The position numbers and the translations under genes were made by a program. DNA of 64,000 nt from Siphlonurus alternatus (lineage: Eukaryota > Arthropoda > Insecta > Ephemeroptera > Siphlonuridae): positions 4,443,370-4,507,369 of the forward strand of contig OX463781.1 in the NCBI GenBank assembly GCA_949825025.1. The letters run 5' to 3'. Numbering within the stretch: the stretch's first letter is position 1; each line of letters starts with the position of its first letter. Below, one piece after another: positions 41,630 through 53,155 of this stretch. The notes below the pieces were generated by a model, which was not told the origin of the DNA, ran no database searches, and saw only the letters and a program-made list of their open reading frames with translations.

Positions 41630-43198
41630 CGTGGCAGAGTTAGAAATGAAATAACAATTTCTACCTAAATGTTGTAAAAATTGATTTATATAAGCTATTT
41701 GATTAAGAGAAATTATTGTGCAAATATTAGAATCATAATAAGAAACGTAAGTAAATACTCTACTGTGTTTATTTGTTTTAAAATTATATTAGGTCTCTTG
41801 TAATAATTGCATGAATCAACAGAGATATAATTTTTATTATTGCGTACGATATGTAATGTTTAACACACAAGATGGTTTATAATTTATAAATAATTGTGTA
41901 ATGTCTTTAAAATTATGGTTGTTTTAAATAAATTATTCAGCCAAAAATTGATATTATAATTTTGCTAAATGCGTTGTAAAAATTATAAAAAGCACTTAAA
42001 TTTGGTGGTTATAAATTTATCAGCTTGGATTGTTTAATTTTTAACATTGAAAATGAATATTGATATTAAATTTTATCCCATTTTTTGTGTTTTCTAAAAT
42101 TAAGAACGATACTTACACAAATAAATTATAATGAAATTATTCAATGTGTCGCTACTAGAAATAATATTAAAGAATAAAATAATGAAATTTTAATGTAAAA
42201 ATATTATAAATAATTTTATTTAGCAGATATCTGCATTTAAAAAAGACCTGCTGCCACTAATTTGCTCGGATATATATTATGTATCGGATATATTATGATA
42301 GTAATTAGAGGGATAGGTGCAAGAAAGACAAGTTTTCCGATTTAAGATTTGCAATCTGTTTTTCTATATAAGACGTTCCATTGGTTAGTTACAATTTTAA
42401 CGATTCTTTCGATCAGATCAAAAACATTTACTAAATATAATACGTGAATCTTTATTGTTGTTTTGTTTGACTGCTAATCTCTTCTCTTGAGTTTAATTTA
42501 ATTTTAATTAAATTTAATTTGAAATTGATTGGAGTGCTACCTCCTGTTGTTGACAATTTTCCACACTTTTTTTGCACGTACCTGGTAAACATAAATCGTA
42601 CTTGTAGACTTATGGAACAAAATCAATGAAGGCTTCAAGTCAGCTGATTTTGCGGTGTAATTCCCACCGTGCTATCTAAACCTTTGTAAAAAAAATTGAA
42701 ATTGCTTTTATGGCATAAAAGAAATTTTTTAGAGAAAAATTAGTTCTAGATTCATTATCAGAAGATCCCTAAATGGGAAGGTAGGAGATGTTTTCAAATT
42801 GATTGCTTTAGTTACTGAGAAAAATTAAAATTTTCTAACATGGTGGCTTATGGTGAAAATTTTCTCGCCGGGGAATACTTGAAGCCTCTATTGAGATATT
42901 TTGAATCAAACTATATAATACGTATATTTAGAATTTTTTGTTTCTCCATCTCCAGCAATGCTTTATTTTGTACTAAAAAGAAATCATACTATAATAAATT
43001 ATACTATAGTGTACGTAGTACGTAGTGTACAACATGCTAGATACAATGAACGTGCATAATTAAACCACTTTTTTTTTAAAATGCATCAGAACTTATACTG
43101 TATTTTTTATACTACTAATTTGGAGCACTAGAAAACCTAAGAAAGGCTTCCGCATATGGATCTAGGTATATTTGGTCAACAGCTGGTATGCCCACGTG
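41630..43198. other. AT-rich spacer between GR genes E and F
   Basis: No gene seen. It contains the second, inverted copy of repeat M15 at about 42640-42890 (TCAAGTCAGCTGATTTTGCG to GAATACTTGAAGCCTC). The remainder is A/T-rich with nothing recognised; it should include the promoter of gene E. Confidence 0.45.
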
Positions 43199-46100
43199 TC
43201 ACGTGCTGTTACATTGACACGTGACCTCCTGGGCACACGTGTTGCCGATGTGGATGGTGTGGAACTGCATCAGAATAACCATGTAGGACGCCACCGTGGC
43301 ACAAACCTGAACCAACAGAACATTCATAAGTTTTATGACGAAAGCTTGCAACAAATATTAGGCCTGTTCGTAAACCCTGCTCCGTGTACACTTTCTACAG
43401 CCCATCGACCTTATATCGCATGTACATAAGGTCGATTGGGTGCAGAATGTGTACACCGAGCAGGGTTTACGAACAGGCCTATTATGAGAGAAATAATTGG
43501 GCGCGATTTATTAAAAAAAAAAAAAAAAAAAAAGAGTTAAGGCGGATTCAGATGGTGACAATGGCGATGCGACGCGATTCTGACGTAAAAGCTGTGAAAT
43601 CCTATGCGGCGGCGAATTCACCGTTAATCGCGTTAATTACGATGCTCTTTTTCTTTAATCACCCAATATGGCTGCCAATAAATGTTACATTGATTCTTTC
43701 CCTTAGCCAAGAAGGATGAGATGAAAAAACGTGTGATCTGGACAGAACCGGCAACACTGTATTAAGCTTTCCGGTTTCTTCTGATTAAAAGTCCCCCTTC
43801 CGAATTTTGCTTTCCGGTTTCTTCTGATTAAAAATTAAATTAAGTCCCCCTTCCGATTTTCGCTTCCCGGTTTCTTCTGATTAAAAGCCCCCCTTACGTT
43901 TCGCTTTCTAGTTTCTTCTGATTAAAATCTTCTATCTAGGGGTCATATAAGCTTGGCAACGTTTTCACGTTTTTTCACTCTCATTATTCTGGGCTGTAAG
44001 TCAGATTAACATTTTCATGGGCGATTTCCAGTCTGCGACGCGACGGGAATAAAGCGCACTTGCTGTAACATCCATTGGCAGCCATATTGGACGATTAAAG
44101 AAAAAGAGCATCGTAATTAACGCGATTAACGGTGAATTCGCCGCCGCATAGGATTTCACAACTTTTACGTTAAATCGCGCCGCATCGCTGTTGTCGCTCA
44201 TGAAAATCCACCTTTAAGGTGGATTCACATGGCGATTTTTACCATGCGACGCGACGCGAATAATGCGCACTTGCTGTAACATCAATTGGTGGCCATATTG
44301 GACGATTAAAAGAAAAAGAGCATCGTAATTAACGCGATTAACGGCGTATTCGCCGCCGCATAGGATTTCACATCTTTTACGTCAAAATCGCGTCGCATCA
44401 CCGTTGTCGCCATCTGAATCCGCCTTTATCTAGAAGTTTCTCACTGACCACGTTTGATGTCATTGGCGCTCGCCGCGATTAGTGTGAAAAACCTGGATAA
44501 CTTTCTGAGTAACTCTTTCGTGCATGTTTCTCAATATTACTGCAGTGAAGATCTGAAGAGTCAAGTTAAGTTAACAAATTTATTGGGACAAGTGTGACAC
44601 GGACTATATTACATCCCAATCTCGGAAGGAGGGGGGGGGGGGGTCCTCTAGTGTCACGTGATCGTACCATTTGTATCAGAGACAGGTCCAGTGGGAGGAT
44701 GCTGAAGATGGAGAACTTCACGTCAATGTGCATTAGTTGTTCGCGGAAAAGTCGTATCTACAAATTTAAAACCTCAGTTTGCAGAATTAATATAATAAAA
44801 ATCAGATTGCCCACATACCTCTTCGTGAACTATGGTAGCTTTCGTGGTAAATTCCAGTTTCTGAATCATGTCTCTCGTACGATGAGCCTGAAAATATATA
44901 ACAGATCTGATGTATAACATGAGGAAATCACAGGACTGCATGTGAGATTGCTTGAATTGGCATCATATAATAGTTAGTAGCAAACCTGGTGGTAAGAGCT
45001 GAACTACGTGCGTGCATCGAGGCCTCGTTAAATGATTAACATTGTAAAATCATGAAAACGCTCTGAAAGCAGCCATAGAATAATTTTATAGAATTGATAA
45101 CACCATACACAATAAATAATTGTTCTATATATACCTTGAGAAACACATTAAAAAATATTTCTTTCATATTTTAAATTTTGTTATTTTTATGATTCTCCCC
45201 ATGCTATAGGTATTGTTGTCTCCTCGATGCAAAGAGCCAAAATTTCTGCACGCAACGCCATCTATTGATACTTTATGTACTCAATCGTTACCTCTTCCTT
45301 GGCAGCCGCGCAGGTTCTTGTGATGTGGTGCAGCCTGGTGTAGAGCAGCACGCACCAACCGAGCGAGTCGACGAGTAGCACCGCGCGCTGCTGTGCGAAC
45401 TGCGTGGAGAGGTTGAGTGTTGCCAGAAGGACGTAGTAGGCTGCCTCCACATTGTCCACCACGCTCACTGCCAGGCTCACCAGCACGTGGTCCTCATACA
45501 CGCAGCTCACGTCAGCGGACAGACTACTCAGTCGCGCGTGCCGCAGTCGTAGCGACTCCAAGCGGCGGGCGGTGGAACTAGCAGCGCACGGAGACGTCCT
45601 TAATTCCTAAAAAAAATTATATATATTATTTATTCTTATATTTCTTCTAAAATTCATATTAGTTAATTATGTGTTGATGTTAATTAAAATAGATCATTCT
45701 GATAACAATTTAAGGCCCAGAAGAATAGTTTTTCAACTAAATGGAAATAATTATGTTAATTTGAAAGCATAATATTATATTCCAAGAAGTTCATGATACT
45801 ATAAAAAATGTCGTAACATTTAAATTAGTTATGTCATGTGAAATAAATTTACAGTTATGTTGTACTTCGTATCATTTTTTGTTAATACCATTATTTTACA
45901 CGTATTGGGTCTTGGGGGTCATTACTATAGGGGAGGGGAAGGGGACTGGGGAAATTATTAAAACTTTACCTCCTTCTGTAAGTTTTCTCAATTAAAGTTC
46001 CTTAATATTGATTTGTTGTTGTTTATTGAGAGTTTTTGACTCGGGAGAAAATTGCATTATAATTATATGCAGATGTTTGAAATTACCAAATAAAATACAA

Positions 46101-47853
46101 CAATAAAATATTGAGAAAGAAAAAAATATATAATATATTATATTTCTTTGGGAGTTGTTATTATAAAGAGGTTAATTGGTAGATTGCTGAGTCATCATCT
46201 ATACGTTCACACTCGTCTCCTAGGAAATTTTAGCAAATAGAGCCTTGTTAATCATCATGCTTTGTGTTATTTTTACGGGGAATCATTGTGATTAACAAAT
46301 CCGCAAACGGACGCTTTCAGCGCAGACTCAGCGTGCTAAGATTTTGTTACATATGCAGCAACCTGCCGCACTTTGAAGCAGAACAAGTTGCCTAACCTAA
46401 AGGCGCTATGATTTTCAAGATATTTTAATAAAGATTTTATGAATGCAAATAATACTGAAGTACTGTCTTTACAATATTGAGATCATTATATATTTAAAAC
46501 ATGTAGTACATGATAAACCAAATTTTCTTGACAGGAAAACGTCAACTCCATTTGATTTTATAGCTAGATCTTTTTTTCTTGTAAGCAAAACAAAATTGAA
46601 TGCAAAATTGTACCGTGTAATACAGGCTTAACTTTCAAAGTATGTAACAATACAATTAATCATGATAACTATGATAAGATTCCATTTCAGGTATCAAAAT
46701 TTTGAAATCATGCTAAACAATGGCTTGATAATTACGTCCTCAACTCATTTTTTACACGTATATAAGCTTATTATTATATTTTTTTTTTACTTAAAAAAAC
46801 ATCGCATTTCTTTCTTTTTTTATTTAATTTAGAATAAAATGGAGACAATGAGTTCGATTCACGAAGCAGTTTTAGTTAAGTTTCTAACCACGTTTAGCTT
46901 AACCACGTTTAACTATACCTGCCAGTTTTACGTGTTAAACCACCTTAGTTAAACGTGGTTAAGCTAAACGTGGTTATAAACCTAAAACCTGGCTATCTGC
47001 TTCATGAATTGCGTCCAAATTTCTAAAATATTATGTTCAATAAAGCGCTCAGATTAAGGCGTAATTTTTTTGTTTCTTCCACATTTTTTCTTGAAAATGG
47101 TGCAAAATAGGAATCAAATTAGCTTAAAAATCCACTTTTCACTAAAGGTCAGTTTCTTATCTTGTTTTAATGTAGATAACGACCTTTTGCCTGCATGAAT
47201 GGCATTTATGCTAGTTTAGTTCTCATGACCTCCCAGGAGGAAAAAAGACGAGAAAAAAAAATGAATAAAAAATGAATGGGTAGACTTACCATAATCTCTT
47301 TGTTCAACACGTTCAAGCAAAATTTCTGCATATGCACGAGGATTGCCATTTCTTCTTCGACGATGCAGTGCACGGCTCTCAGGACGATCGTGAATTCCTT
47401 CTCACTCACATGAAATTTGCTCTCCTCCTCCCATAATATCATCTCTTTTGTTATAAATGTGAAAAGTAACCCCCAAAAACAACAAGTAAATATCGTTACA
47501 GATTTATTTAATTCTTTTAAATGTAAATTCTTATATTGAAAATTCGATAAAGTATTAAATATTTTAACAACTTTTTTACTTTTTTTAATTTTAGAATATA
47601 ACATTGGTAAAATTGAAAAAGTTAAAAAGAAAAGTCTAATAAAAGATATAACTAACATTGATGCTACTTCAAAATTTCCATTTTCTACAAAAATTGGAAT
47701 CTGTCTACCCGTTCTTACAGCACGTAAACAAGTAATCGATCCTAAAATTATTGTAATTAATGAAAATTTAGTAACATTTAGAAACCTATGATAAAAAGAG
47801 TCACAACCAAATATTCTTGCAGTTAGAAGAAATGGACGAAGCGCCTTTTCCAT
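43199..47853 (-). CDS. Gustatory receptor gene F (7tm_7 family), divergent
   Basis: Same five phase-0 exons: 47853-47290 (188 codons), 45606-45292 (105), 44887-44819 (23), 44757-44668 (30) and 43306-43199 (35 plus TGA); 381 aa with GT-AG introns and no stop. Exon 1 begins MEKALRPFLLTARIFGCDSF. Exon 2 has RLHHITRTCAAAKEE in place of the A/B/C version, exon 4 IRLFREQLMHI...LDLSLIQM, and exon 5 VASYMVILMQFHTI, the GR signature. The C-terminal tail is longer than in the other members and Cys-rich (NTCAQEVTCQCNST). It is the most diverged copy and shows no sign of recent conversion by A/B/C sequence. It forms the upstream end of the array; no further GR exon was found to the right. Introns hold several M2, M4, M9 and M10 MITEs. 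Confidence 0.88.
43360..43480. mobile_element. Hairpin MITE, family M9
   Basis: 121-bp near-perfect palindrome with ends AGGCCTGTTCGTAAACCC and GGGTTTACGAACAGGCCT, flanked by ATT on both sides. The sister copy at 40015-40133 has similar ends. In the upstream end of gene F's intron 4 (about 50 bp from exon 5). Confidence 0.75.
43540..43690. mobile_element. MITE, family M2, truncated copy
   Basis: Begins AGGCGGATTCAGATGG after TTA (43537-43539) and follows the M2 consensus through CCAATATGGCTGCCAAT. It stops near 43690, where unrelated sequence begins. Confidence 0.68.
43718..43978. repeat. Tandem repeat with inverted flanks
   Basis: Four imperfect direct copies of a unit containing TTTCTTCTGATTAAAA and CCCCCTTCCGATTTTCGC (43767-43930). 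They are enclosed by GATGAAAAAACGTG and CACGTTTTTTCACTC in inverted orientation. It may be a small transposable element with internal tandem repeats. In intron 4 of GR gene F. Confidence 0.6.
44011..44425. mobile_element. Two adjacent M2 MITEs sharing one TTA
   Basis: The first (44011-44213) lacks its left end and finishes with ATGAAAATCCACCT. TTA follows at 44214-44216. The second (44217-44425) runs AGGTGGATTCACATGG to TCTGAATCCGCCT and is followed by TTA at 44426-44428. Both are in the same orientation and similar throughout (GCGCACTTGCTGTAACATC, AAAGAGCATCGTAATTAACG). In intron 4 of gene F. Confidence 0.8.
46206..46325. mobile_element. M10-like palindromic MITE
   Basis: TTCACACTCGTCTCC and GCCTTGTTAATCATCATG at the left mirror CATTGTGATTAACAAATCC and the right end. 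About 120 bp, in intron 1 of gene F. Confidence 0.55.
46500..46632. mobile_element. M11-like MITE
   Basis: Contains TTTTCTTGACAGGAAAACG, TCAACTCCATTTG and a right end GTACCGTGTAATACAGGCTTA, matching the MITE nested in the LINE at 25406-25551. The left end is eroded. In intron 1 of gene F. Confidence 0.5.
46734..47120. mobile_element. M16 repeat with nested M4 hairpin
   Basis: The outer parts (ACGTCCTCAACTCATTTTTTACACG at the left, split here as ACGTCCTCAACTCA and TTTTTTACACG, and GAAAATGGTGCAAAATAG at the right) match M16 copies at 53436 and 59938. At 46850-47016 an M4 hairpin (TTCGATTCACGAAGCAG / GCTTCATGAATTGCGTC, with AACCACGTTTAGCTTAACCA arms) interrupts it. In intron 1 of gene F, upstream of exon 2. 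Confidence 0.6.
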
Positions 47854-48408
47854 TGTAGAATTGAAATGTAAATGAAGAAAATGTGCAACGAAACGTTTCT
47901 CATATTTAAGTACCTTATTATCGATTTAAAAAGCAATTATGTAAGTACATATTCTTTATTGAAATGAGAATGCCCTTCTTTCAAATGTCTATTTTTTTTA
48001 TCAAGTACCACAAAAAATACAGAGGTATGTTTAGATTGATTGATATTGATTATTGTTTGATTAACTAGATGGATGGGTGTTGAGCTTTTTCACGTATCAA
48101 TAGCAAAATTCTCAATAAATTTACTTTAGAAAATCAATACAATACTTTTAATATAACATGTAGTCACCTATCATTATGTATCTATAAATAGCAATATTTT
48201 TATAAGCATGAGTAAAAGCTGAATAATCAGAAGAACAGTAGTTTGCAAAAGAAATGTCCCATTATATTCATGGCTTTGGCTGCTCTTATAAAAGCGGCCC
48301 TTCTGTGTTGTAATGCTAGCGTAACATCCGGTACTTGCCGACCCAACTACACCTCAAGAGGAGAGGGAGGGCGGGTCGAGTCGGTTTTGATGAGTGATCG
48401 GTGATTGA

Positions 48409-48732
48409 CTTGCACAAGTTTGCATGACATTTTTTTATTGCAGAAATGGATAGAGGGTACCAAATTATGCAACTCTGAATTTTTTCAGATTTTTTTGAGA
48501 GCAAGAACTATTTCTAAAAAATTATTGAAAGTCAGTTTTATGACGTCACGGGCGTTTAGCGCCTATCCTTTTCTTAAAGATAGACTCCTCGTGACGTCAT
48601 AAAATCAACTTTCAACAATTTTTTTAAAAATAGTTCCCAGTCTCTAAAAAATCTGAAAAAATTCAGAGTAGCATAATTTGGTACCCTCTATCCATTTCTT
48701 TAATAAAAAAATGTCATGCACATTGTCCATTA
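48409..48732. mobile_element. Palindromic MITE, family M1, copy 4
   Basis: TTGCAGAAATGGATAGAGGG and its inverted counterpart flank a core of GACGTCACGGGCGTTTAGCG, close to copy 1 at 1811 but with the core in inverse order. It ends in GCACATTGTCCATTATAG. Confidence 0.75.
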
Positions 48733-48759
48733 TAGGTATATATGAAGTGGAGCTGAGCC

Positions 48760-48978
48760 ATGCATGTACCGCTTGCAATATATCTAATAAGGTGCATTTC
48801 TATGCAGCGATGTCGTGTGGGGCGAGAAAAGCGCATTGCTTCAATCTCATATGGCGGCCATGTTGGTGATAAAATCGCTCCCCTTAAGGCAAGGAAATAC
48901 CGAGCCTCTGATTGGCTGCGGCAAGTGATTTTCTTGCTTTCCCTGCTCCATATAGAGAGAATTAAAAGAGAAGAGAGC
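48760..48978 (+). repeat. Interspersed repeat, family M3 half copy
   Basis: CAGCGATGTCGTGTGGGGCG, GAGAAAAGCGCATTGCTTC and ATGGCGGCCATGTTGGTGAT match the left arm of the palindrome at 29945 and the inverse copy at 960-1128. It is immediately followed by an M7 palindrome. Confidence 0.6.
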
Positions 48979-49351
48979 TTAAGGTAGAGATAATACGGAT
49001 CAGCTGGCCCAATGCTAAAAAAATCCCACTCATAAAAATTATGAAAAAAAATTAAAATATTCTCCTCTACATCCCCTATCAGTAGGTAAAATCTCAGGTA
49101 CACAAAAACGAGCTAGTTTTCGAGTAATTGATTTTTAAAGTTTTCTAATTTTACATGGAGAAATGGAACTTCCATGTTAAATTAGTCAACTTTAAAAATT
49201 AATAACTAGAAAACTAGCTTGGTTTTGTACACCTGATATTTTATCTACTGATAGGGGATGTAGAGGAGAACATTTTAAATTTTTTCACAAATTTTTATAA
49301 GTGGGATTTTTTTAGCATCGGGCCAGCTGATCCGTGTTACCTCTACCTTAA
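48979..49351. mobile_element. Long palindromic element, family M7, copy 2
   Basis: 373-bp hairpin with ends TTAAGGTAGAGATAATACGG and CCGTGTTACCTCTACCTTAA. The inner arms with CTCCTCTACATCCCCTATCA are the same as at 36174. A third, partial copy is at 52949-53155. Confidence 0.82.
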
Positions 49352-49525
49352 TAGCGAATAAAAGATAAAATTTATTTCAACTCTGGTAAAACAAAATTTC
49401 ATGAAAGTTATCGATCATTTATATAAAATTTTTGTATACTAATTTAATTAGAGATTGGCAGTCTATAATCGTTGTTCAATAACTATATAAAATGTAAAAC
49501 AATTAAAAGGTCACTTGCGTCCGAT

Positions 49526-49780
49526 TACACTCTCAGAAATAGGTGTTTCACAAAGTGTTTCAGAAACGTTTAAAGTGTTTCAAAATTGCCCCTTAGTTAA
49601 GACACATTAAGTGTTTCAAAAAGTGACATTTGAAACACTTAATGTGTTTCTGAAACACGTTAAGTGTTTCTGAAGCACTTCTGAAACACGAGATGTGTCT
49701 TAACTAAGGGAGCATTTTTTGAAACATGCACTTTAGGCGTTTCTGAAACACTTTGTGAAACATCTATTTCTGAGAGTGTA
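49526..49780. mobile_element. MITE with CACTCTCAGAAATAG ends (Tc1/mariner-like TA site)
   Basis: 255-bp inverted repeat bounded by TA dinucleotides. CACTCTCAGAAATAG at the left pairs with CTATTTCTGAGAGTG at the right, and the inner arms carry repeats of GTGTTTC and GAAACAC plus CTTAGTTAAGACACAT / ATGTGTCTTAACTAAG. Duplicated TA ends suggest a Tc1/mariner mover; no transposase is present. Confidence 0.75.
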
Positions 49781-50040
49781 GTTTGTGACAATGAAATTAA
49801 TTAGTAAGTAAATACTGATGAACCTTTACAATGTCGCAAATATGCTACCCTAATTAATGACGTCAATTTAAATGTCTATAGACATATTAATTAGTAGCGG
49901 ACTTAAATGATTTAAAGTAATCGAATTTAATAATTGTTTTATGCAATTTATGAATAAGTCAAACAAATAATTAGTTTGAAGCTGTTTTCTAGAACAGTTC
50001 GATAGATCAAATAGTATTTTTACCTTTCTAAAATGTGTGT

Positions 50041-50472
50041 CCATTGATCGGTTCTCGCTAGATCACCGAAGTCAAGCTACGTCGAGCGCGGTCATTTATA
50101 CTTGGATGGATTTCTAGAAAAAATTACATTACTTCCTCGATCCCTGGGGTAAATTCGTCTAGCTTTCCATCCAGTGCAGTGATGCACTTGTGTGTGGTTC
50201 CCCATGTTTTGAACGTTTTGAACATCATTTTGGTTCATTGATGAAAAGTAGAAGTGCAGGTCTGGTCCTCAATCCATCCTGACTGAGGTTTTCCACGGTT
50301 CCCTCAGTCTCACCTTGGCGAATGCTGGGACGTGTAACAGTTGTCACCATCTTTTCCCTCCTATATCCCTTATCCCTACCCATTACCCCCTTTATGACTG
50401 TCTAATTTGTAAATTGAGACCAGTAAACCTTTAAAGCTGAGGGGTGTACCCTGTAAAGAAAAAAAAAAAAAG
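50041..50472 (+). mobile_element. 5S rRNA-derived SINE (SINE3-like), copy 3
   Basis: The head has GGTTCTCGCTAGATCACCGA, AGTCAAGCTACGTCGAGCGC and TACTTGGATGG, as in the 3' part of 5S rRNA. The body has ATCCTGACTGAGGTTTTCC and TACCCATTACCC, shared with copy 2. It ends GGGGTGTACCCTGTAAAG followed by a 15-nt A tail. The longest and best defined of the three copies. Confidence 0.82.
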
Positions 50473-51630
50473 CTTTGACTTTTAATATTCTGAATCCTTG
50501 TAAATGAATGATTTTTGTATTTTGTCTCATCTACATGCATAACCATATTTGAACTTGTTATTGATATTGTTCATATATGTATGCATTTTGAATTTGACGA
50601 ATAAAAAATAATTCTAAATTTAATTTTGAGTAAAATTCCAACTAACAAGTATGTAGTGCGATTCTGGACAGAATTCCTGCAATATGTAATGAATCTAATT
50701 AAAAGCATTGCAGCTTTCATGATTGTCACGTATGTAAGTTACTTATGTTAGTACTAGAGAAGCCCTTTTAAATATCACGCCTTTTCCTATGTTCTCCTTC
50801 CGCCCTACTCCCACCTACAACCTGTCAGGTGCTCGAGAGTCCCCTCATATTCCTTCTCTTGCACCCGGGACATCATACAGTAAACATCTTAGCATATAGC
50901 TCTCACCGCAACATACTTTATATTGTGTAACGCAGAAGTGTAATAAACCTCCAGAGTCTTATTGGTAATTATATATCGTGTATTCTTCCAACTACAATCA
51001 ACCTTATTCTAATTAGACATTAGAACCATATAGTAATTAGCGTGCAGTAAGTTAGTACAAGAAACTAGACTTCAAATACATAACAATGATAAATTGTAAT
51101 ATACATTTATATGCATTAATCTATGGATTTTGTTAATGTAAGTAAGATTGATGTGTGCATTTTGTTCACAGATATTTGATGTATTTATTTGAAATGAGTG
51201 CGCCAGAAGCAGTTGGTAGCTGGCAGTTTGAGTAAAATCCACTAGATGGCACAACCATATACATTGTAGAACAATTTTGATTCAATCTTTTTCTCAACTC
51301 ACAGACAATTAATAGCTAATGATAACTTGCCATTATTTTTTAATTAACATAATTAAATGAACTGGTAACAAGTATAATTATCTTCTTTTAAAACTAAATT
51401 TGTGAGTATTTCACAGAGGAGCATAAAATACTAATAATTATAATTATATTATATGCGTTAATTGTGTCTGATGTACGATGTACTGTACATACGCGCGTAT
51501 AGTGTGCACGCTTAATATAATATTACATATTACGTTCGAGCTTAATTTTTTTAATAACAGAAAGAAACTAACGGAGCTATAAAGGTATAAAATCAGCTCT
51601 TTGCGCTTGTAGAAACAGCAAAAAAAATAA
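50473..51630. other. AT-rich spacer without recognised genes
   Basis: No credible gene, RNA gene or full element was seen. A C-rich stretch near 50790-50880 and the short open frames at 51072-51254 and 51444-51686 show no recognisable protein similarity. Confidence 0.4.
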
Positions 51631-51756
51631 TGGGCGCGATTCACGAAGCAGTTATCCAGGTTTCTAACTACGTTTAGCTTAACCACATTTAACTAGGGTC
51701 GTTTAACACATAAAACAGTTAAGAAACCTGGCTAACTACTTCGTGAATCGCACCCA
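51631..51756. mobile_element. Hairpin MITE, family M4, copy 3
   Basis: Ends TGGGCGCGATTCACGAAGCA and TTCGTGAATCGCACCCA are inverted. Inner AGGTTTCTAACTACGTTTA and TAAGAAACCTGGCTAACTAC complete the arms. The cleanest copy of this family. Confidence 0.78.
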
Positions 51757-51810
51757 ATAATAATACTAATAATAATAAAATGAAATAAAAGTAGAGAAAA
51801 ATATTATTTC

Positions 51811-51940
51811 CAGGGCTTGGGTCCGCGAACGTTTTTCGCGGATCCTCGATCCGGGATCCAGATCCTCGAACGTTTTTCGCGGATCTTTCGCGGATCTTTC
51901 GCGGATCTGGATCCGGGAACGTTCGCGGACCCAAACCCTG
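51811..51940. mobile_element. hAT-like MITE with CGCGGATC tandem core
   Basis: 130-bp GC-rich element. CAGGGCTTGGGTCCGCGAAC at the left pairs with GTTCGCGGACCCAAACCCTG at the right. Flanking octamers ATTATTTC and ATAATTTC differ at one base, fitting an aged 8-bp hAT target duplication. The core repeats CGCGGATCTTT three times. The open frames in both directions are by-products. Confidence 0.78.
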
Positions 51941-52164
51941 ATAATTTCATAGAAAACAATGAAATTAATATTGTTCTTGTAATAACATGTTTGAAATATC
52001 TCATTGAAGATTTAATATTTTATTTAAAAAAAAATCTGACGTGTTTATTTATTATAATTTATATTTTTTCAATCCACGGTATAAAATAGATAACACGAAA
52101 GTCTTTTGAACAACAGCTAGAAATTCATTAACATTATGTTAATCACGAATTATAATAATTTTCA

Positions 52165-52412
52165 TAATATTTTATTCGCTATTAAGTTCTCTCTTCGCCC
52201 AATTCCTCCTATTTTGCACCATTTTAGAGGAAAAAGAGGACAAGAATAAGATAACATTTTCTTTGCTCTTATTGAGCATAAAATGTTATAAAAGTATCTT
52301 CATTTCATCCTCACTTTAAGCGAGAAGAAAATAAGATGTCATTTTGAGGTAAAAAGATTAGGTTTGAACGTGTAAAGGATGAGTTGAAGACGTAATTTCT
52401 CAACTATTTCTT
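52165..52412 (-). repeat. Interspersed repeat, family M16
   Basis: Reverse-oriented copy of the repeat at 53436, 57700, 59938 and 61084. Shared words are GCACCATTTTAGAGG, TTCATTTCATCCTCACTTT and GGATGAGTTGAAGACGTAAT. Confidence 0.65.
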
Positions 52413-52948
52413 CATGATATATATACATAGTTTAAGTTGCTAATGAGAAATTAAATTTATGGAGCTGTCAAAATTGAATAAATTTATATAATTAATTACT
52501 CTTTCTCTTCTTTAATAAATTAATATTAATTGCTCTAAATTAACATTTGATATTTGTGATGTCATTTCCATTTTACATTTAGTGTCTCATGAATAATCTC
52601 GCGGTTGTCTTTTCACTTGATTTCTCTTGAAATTCCTAAGAATTAACAAAGACGACACATTTTATATTCCAGCCACAAAATATTCCAGAAATATATCGTT
52701 CATTCTCTCGTAAAGACGGCATTTGAAATGAAAATTCTCTTAGGAAGGATGATGCTAATTTTCAGAGCTCTTATATTCTAATTTTAAGATCTCTTGTACC
52801 TGTACCTAAAATTAGAATAATTTATACTAAATTGTCCATAAGTTTAAAGAGGAAAGATCATAGATTATGCTGCATTAATTTGTACAGAAATAGAACGGTG
52901 AAAAGAAAATTAACATTGATTAATGTCACTTTTTCCTTGTGATTTTAA

Positions 52949-53155
52949 GGTTAAGGTAACACATCTAATGTTAAAATATTTTTATACATGTCAATTCTGA
53001 AACATATATTAAATTGTTCTCTTTTACATCCCCTATCAGTACCTAAAAATAACAGGTATATACAAATTCGATCTAGCTTCTGAGATATTAATTTTAAAGT
53101 TGACTAATTTAAAATGGAAGTTCTATTTCTCCATGATACTAAATTAGTCAGCATA
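52949..53155. mobile_element. Partial M7 palindrome
   Basis: Left arm and centre only: TACATCCCCTATCAGTACCTA, split here as TACATCCCCTATCA and GTACCTA, and TTAAAGTTGACTAATTT match 36174 and 48979. The right arm is missing. Confidence 0.55.

Noticed and set aside
51719..52089. Overlapping frames on both strands with DPRKIRE or FADPRS words
   Set aside because: Produced by the tandem CGCGGATC core of the hAT-like MITE.
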